In this document: one piece after another, positions 62,466 to 64,000 of the stretch
Position numbering within the stretch: the stretch's first letter is position 1
How the letters are laid out: every line of letters begins with the position of its first letter
Origin: Pseudomonadota bacterium
GTDB lineage: Bacteria > Pseudomonadota > Gammaproteobacteria > UBA5335
Assembly: GCA_034189865.1 (NCBI GenBank)
Contig: JAXHTV010000013.1
Location: forward strand, 1-64,000
Length of the DNA: 64,000 nucleotides
Direction: 5' to 3'
The notes under the pieces: generated by a model
The model's input: the letters and a program-made list of their open reading frames with translations, nothing else
The model's database searches: none
Told to the model about the DNA's origin: nothing
Made by a program: the position numbers and the translations under genes

Positions 62466-64000
62466 TTATCGAAAATTCAATGTTAACCGCCCGAACAGGA
62501 AGCGCTCCGGATAGAACCACTGGCTTTCCGGGTCCGAATCCTGGAATTGAAAGCGCTCATCCAATAGATTTTTAACGCCCACCGAGAACTCGCCCCGCCG
62601 AGCCGGGAGTTGCCAACCGATCGCGGCATCCAGCACCCAGAATTGGCTCTCGCCTCGCTCCCGACGGTCCGGAAATACCAGAAAGTTGCCGCTCTGGCGG
62701 GCATGGGTTGCGGTCAGCATGGTCGTGAGGCCACGGGGGTGAAAATAGCGCAACGAGATAGGCCACAGCTGGGTCGTCAGGCGATTGAAGCCGAGATTGG
62801 AGATGTCTTCGTCCTGCTCGATCCGCTCGAACAGGTACGAAAGCTTAACCGCCAGTCGATCGGTGGCGGCAAAATAGCCGTAGGCTTGTAGCAGTTCTTC
62901 ATCGCGGTCGTAGCGCTCGGCGATGCCGGTATTGAGATCGGTCACGGGTACCTCCATGTCGCGACCACTGACCTGAAGCCCGAGGAAACTGCCGCTTCCG
63001 AGTTGATGATCTACGCCGGCGCCGTAGCGCCAGGCGCGGGTGCCGGTGAAGTCGTCGAAGAACTGATTGAATCCCGCCACGTGACTGGGCTCGATTGTGC
63101 CTTTGGCCACCAAGTCCCGTTGTAGCGTCCGAAATGCGGCGGCGCGAAGTTGGGTGCGGGGTGTGGCCAACCAAGTCACACCCAGTTTGGGATTCGCTTG
63201 GCGTGTCCTGAGTCGACCTTCGTCGACGTCGTCGTAACTGAGCCCCGCGGTCAGCGCCCATTGCTCCGTCAATTGATCTTGCCAGTACACATAAAGGTTG
63301 TTGTGGTCTGTATCGAAGCTGAGCGACTCGTCAATGAGCAGCTCTTGCGGCCCCAACACGCGCACGATCAGAGGGGCGCCGGAGACGTCCAGAGGCACGG
63401 TTTTCGCCGCTTCGTCGAACGCGGCCCGATAGATTCCGGCACCGGTGATCAGACTGCCCCAGTGTGAACGCCAAACGTGCTGGGCCTCGCCTATGACCGG
63501 CTTTCCCTCCAACTCAAGCGTGACTTCCAGGTCCACGCCATCGACGAAGAAACGATCGTAAACTTCGACGTCGCGGTTTTGTGTCGCCAGCGAGACAATG
63601 GCCTGACGGGCGGGAGTGAAAGCATGCTTCACGCCCAAACGAAGGGTTTCCACTTGTGAGGACTGCCGAAGGTTGGGGCTGATTTGGTCGGGCAAATAGA
63701 ATTGGGTGATATCGCCTTCGGTTTTTTCCAGGCGGCGGATTTCCAGTTGAACGTCGGTTTGGGCGTTCAACCGGTTTTGGGCGAACAATTCGATGATGTC
63801 TTGCTCGCGATCGGCATTGTCGCGAAATCCATCGGTCTCATAGTGATAGTGGCCCAGGTTCGCCGCCCACCGGCCGGAACGAATACCCGCGACAATTTCA
63901 TCCCCGAAAAGGCCATCCTGTCCGCCGAGAAGGTCGGCATAAAGATACGGACCATCTTGCAGAAACAGTCGGGCGTATTCGTTCGGGCTGGCGCTGGAAG
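62466..64000 (-). CDS. TonB-dependent-receptor-like outer-membrane barrel, N terminus beyond window
   Basis: About 510 residues of a large beta-barrel protein are visible, and the frame stays open to the window end, so the start is outside. Alternating aromatic strands (YVYWQDQLTEQWALTAGLSY, LGVTWLATPRTQLRAAAFRT) and the end FGVKNLLDERF with RLTLNFR resemble the barrel half of TonB-dependent receptors, where GVKNLLDERY near the end is typical. No plug is visible in this part. The first methionine codons seen inside the window are not the true start. The substrate is unknown. Confidence 0.7.
   Translation of the reverse strand, partial: SSASPNEYARLFLQDGPYLYADLLGGQDGLFGDEIVAGIRSGRWAANLGHYHYETDGFRDNADREQDIIELFAQNRLNAQTDVQLEIRRLEKTEGDITQFYLPDQISPNLRQSSQVETLRLGVKHAFTPARQAIVSLATQNRDVEVYDRFFVDGVDLEVTLELEGKPVIGEAQHVWRSHWGSLITGAGIYRAAFDEAAKTVPLDVSGAPLIVRVLGPQELLIDESLSFDTDHNNLYVYWQDQLTEQWALTAGLSYDDVDEGRLRTRQANPKLGVTWLATPRTQLRAAAFRTLQRDLVAKGTIEPSHVAGFNQFFDDFTGTRAWRYGAGVDHQLGSGSFLGLQVSGRDMEVPVTDLNTGIAERYDRDEELLQAYGYFAATDRLAVKLSYLFERIEQDEDISNLGFNRLTTQLWPISLRYFHPRGLTTMLTATHARQSGNFLVFPDRRERGESQFWVLDAAIGWQLPARRGEFSVGVKNLLDERFQFQDSDPESQWFYPERFLFGRLTLNFR

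Noticed and set aside
1-64000. CRISPR arrays, tRNA and rRNA genes, insertion sequences, prophage
   Set aside because: I found no regularly spaced repeats, no cloverleaf or rRNA landmarks, and no transposase or phage proteins. A covariance search with tRNAscan or Infernal could still reveal small RNAs.

Overview
The window looks like a chromosomal segment of a GC-rich gammaproteobacterium, probably an environmental, marine or halophilic lineage related to Chromatiales/Ectothiorhodospiraceae. The evidence is the LPS-core genes, the yeaG-yeaH-spoVR stress operon, TonB-dependent receptors, DUF481 and TraF-like outer-membrane proteins, several GGDEF proteins and Gram-negative style secretion signals. 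I see no rRNA, tRNA, CRISPR array, insertion sequence or phage gene. The taxonomic call is an inference.

Layout. (1) 1-2376: a tightly packed trio of glycosyltransferase (cut by the window edge), methyltransferase and CDP-alcohol phosphatidyltransferase, facing an lrgA-lrgB pair (2327-3408). (2) 3627-4109: a single cupin. (3) 4376-16464: a siderophore locus. A promoter overlapped by a Fur box precedes a decarboxylase, an N-hydroxylase, an MFS exporter, a fused acyltransferase/NIS synthetase, a polytopic acyltransferase-like membrane protein, a TonB-dependent receptor, a small membrane protein and a PepSY membrane protein. The biosynthetic set matches the dfoJ-dfoA-dfoC logic of desferrioxamine synthesis. 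(4) 16502-16880: a perfect terminator palindrome and a small secreted glycine-rich protein. (5) 17067-24596: a V-type ATPase operon in the order B-D-I-K-E-DUF2764-A, a circular permutation of the usual E-DUF2764-A-B-D-I-K order. The K subunit keeps most residues of a Na+ site.

(6) 25126-30920: a mix of dioxygenase, methyltransferase, double-hotdog thioesterase, a 7TM-DISM diguanylate cyclase, a NUDIX hydrolase and a small membrane protein. (7) 31032-35686: yeaG(prkA)-yeaH-spoVR, with a sigma54-like element upstream. (8) 36214-38658: Leu/Phe-type dehydrogenase, SDR and a small membrane protein. (9) 38879-41572: two tandem paralogous membrane diguanylate cyclases. (10) 41776-45800: three tandem paralogous TraF-like outer-membrane proteins. 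(11) 45998-51224: secreted esterase, PhoD, DUF481 porin-like protein and a purple-acid-phosphatase-like enzyme. (12) 51232-56447: an LPS-core operon with O-antigen ligase, two glycosyltransferases, an LPS kinase and a degenerate kinase-like protein.

(13) 56676-61924: an FNR-type promoter element followed by an overlapping operon of acyl-CoA synthetase, E1alpha, E1beta, E2 and an acyl carrier protein. This is a 2-oxoacid dehydrogenase module lacking its own E3 and ending in an ACP. (14) 61973-64000: a lipoprotein and the C-terminal part of an outer-membrane TonB-receptor-like barrel that leaves the window.

The most unusual pieces are the anaerobically controlled dehydrogenase/ACP module, the permuted and probably Na+-coupled V-ATPase, the acetyltransferase-like membrane protein embedded in the siderophore operon, and the triple outer-membrane paralogue array.
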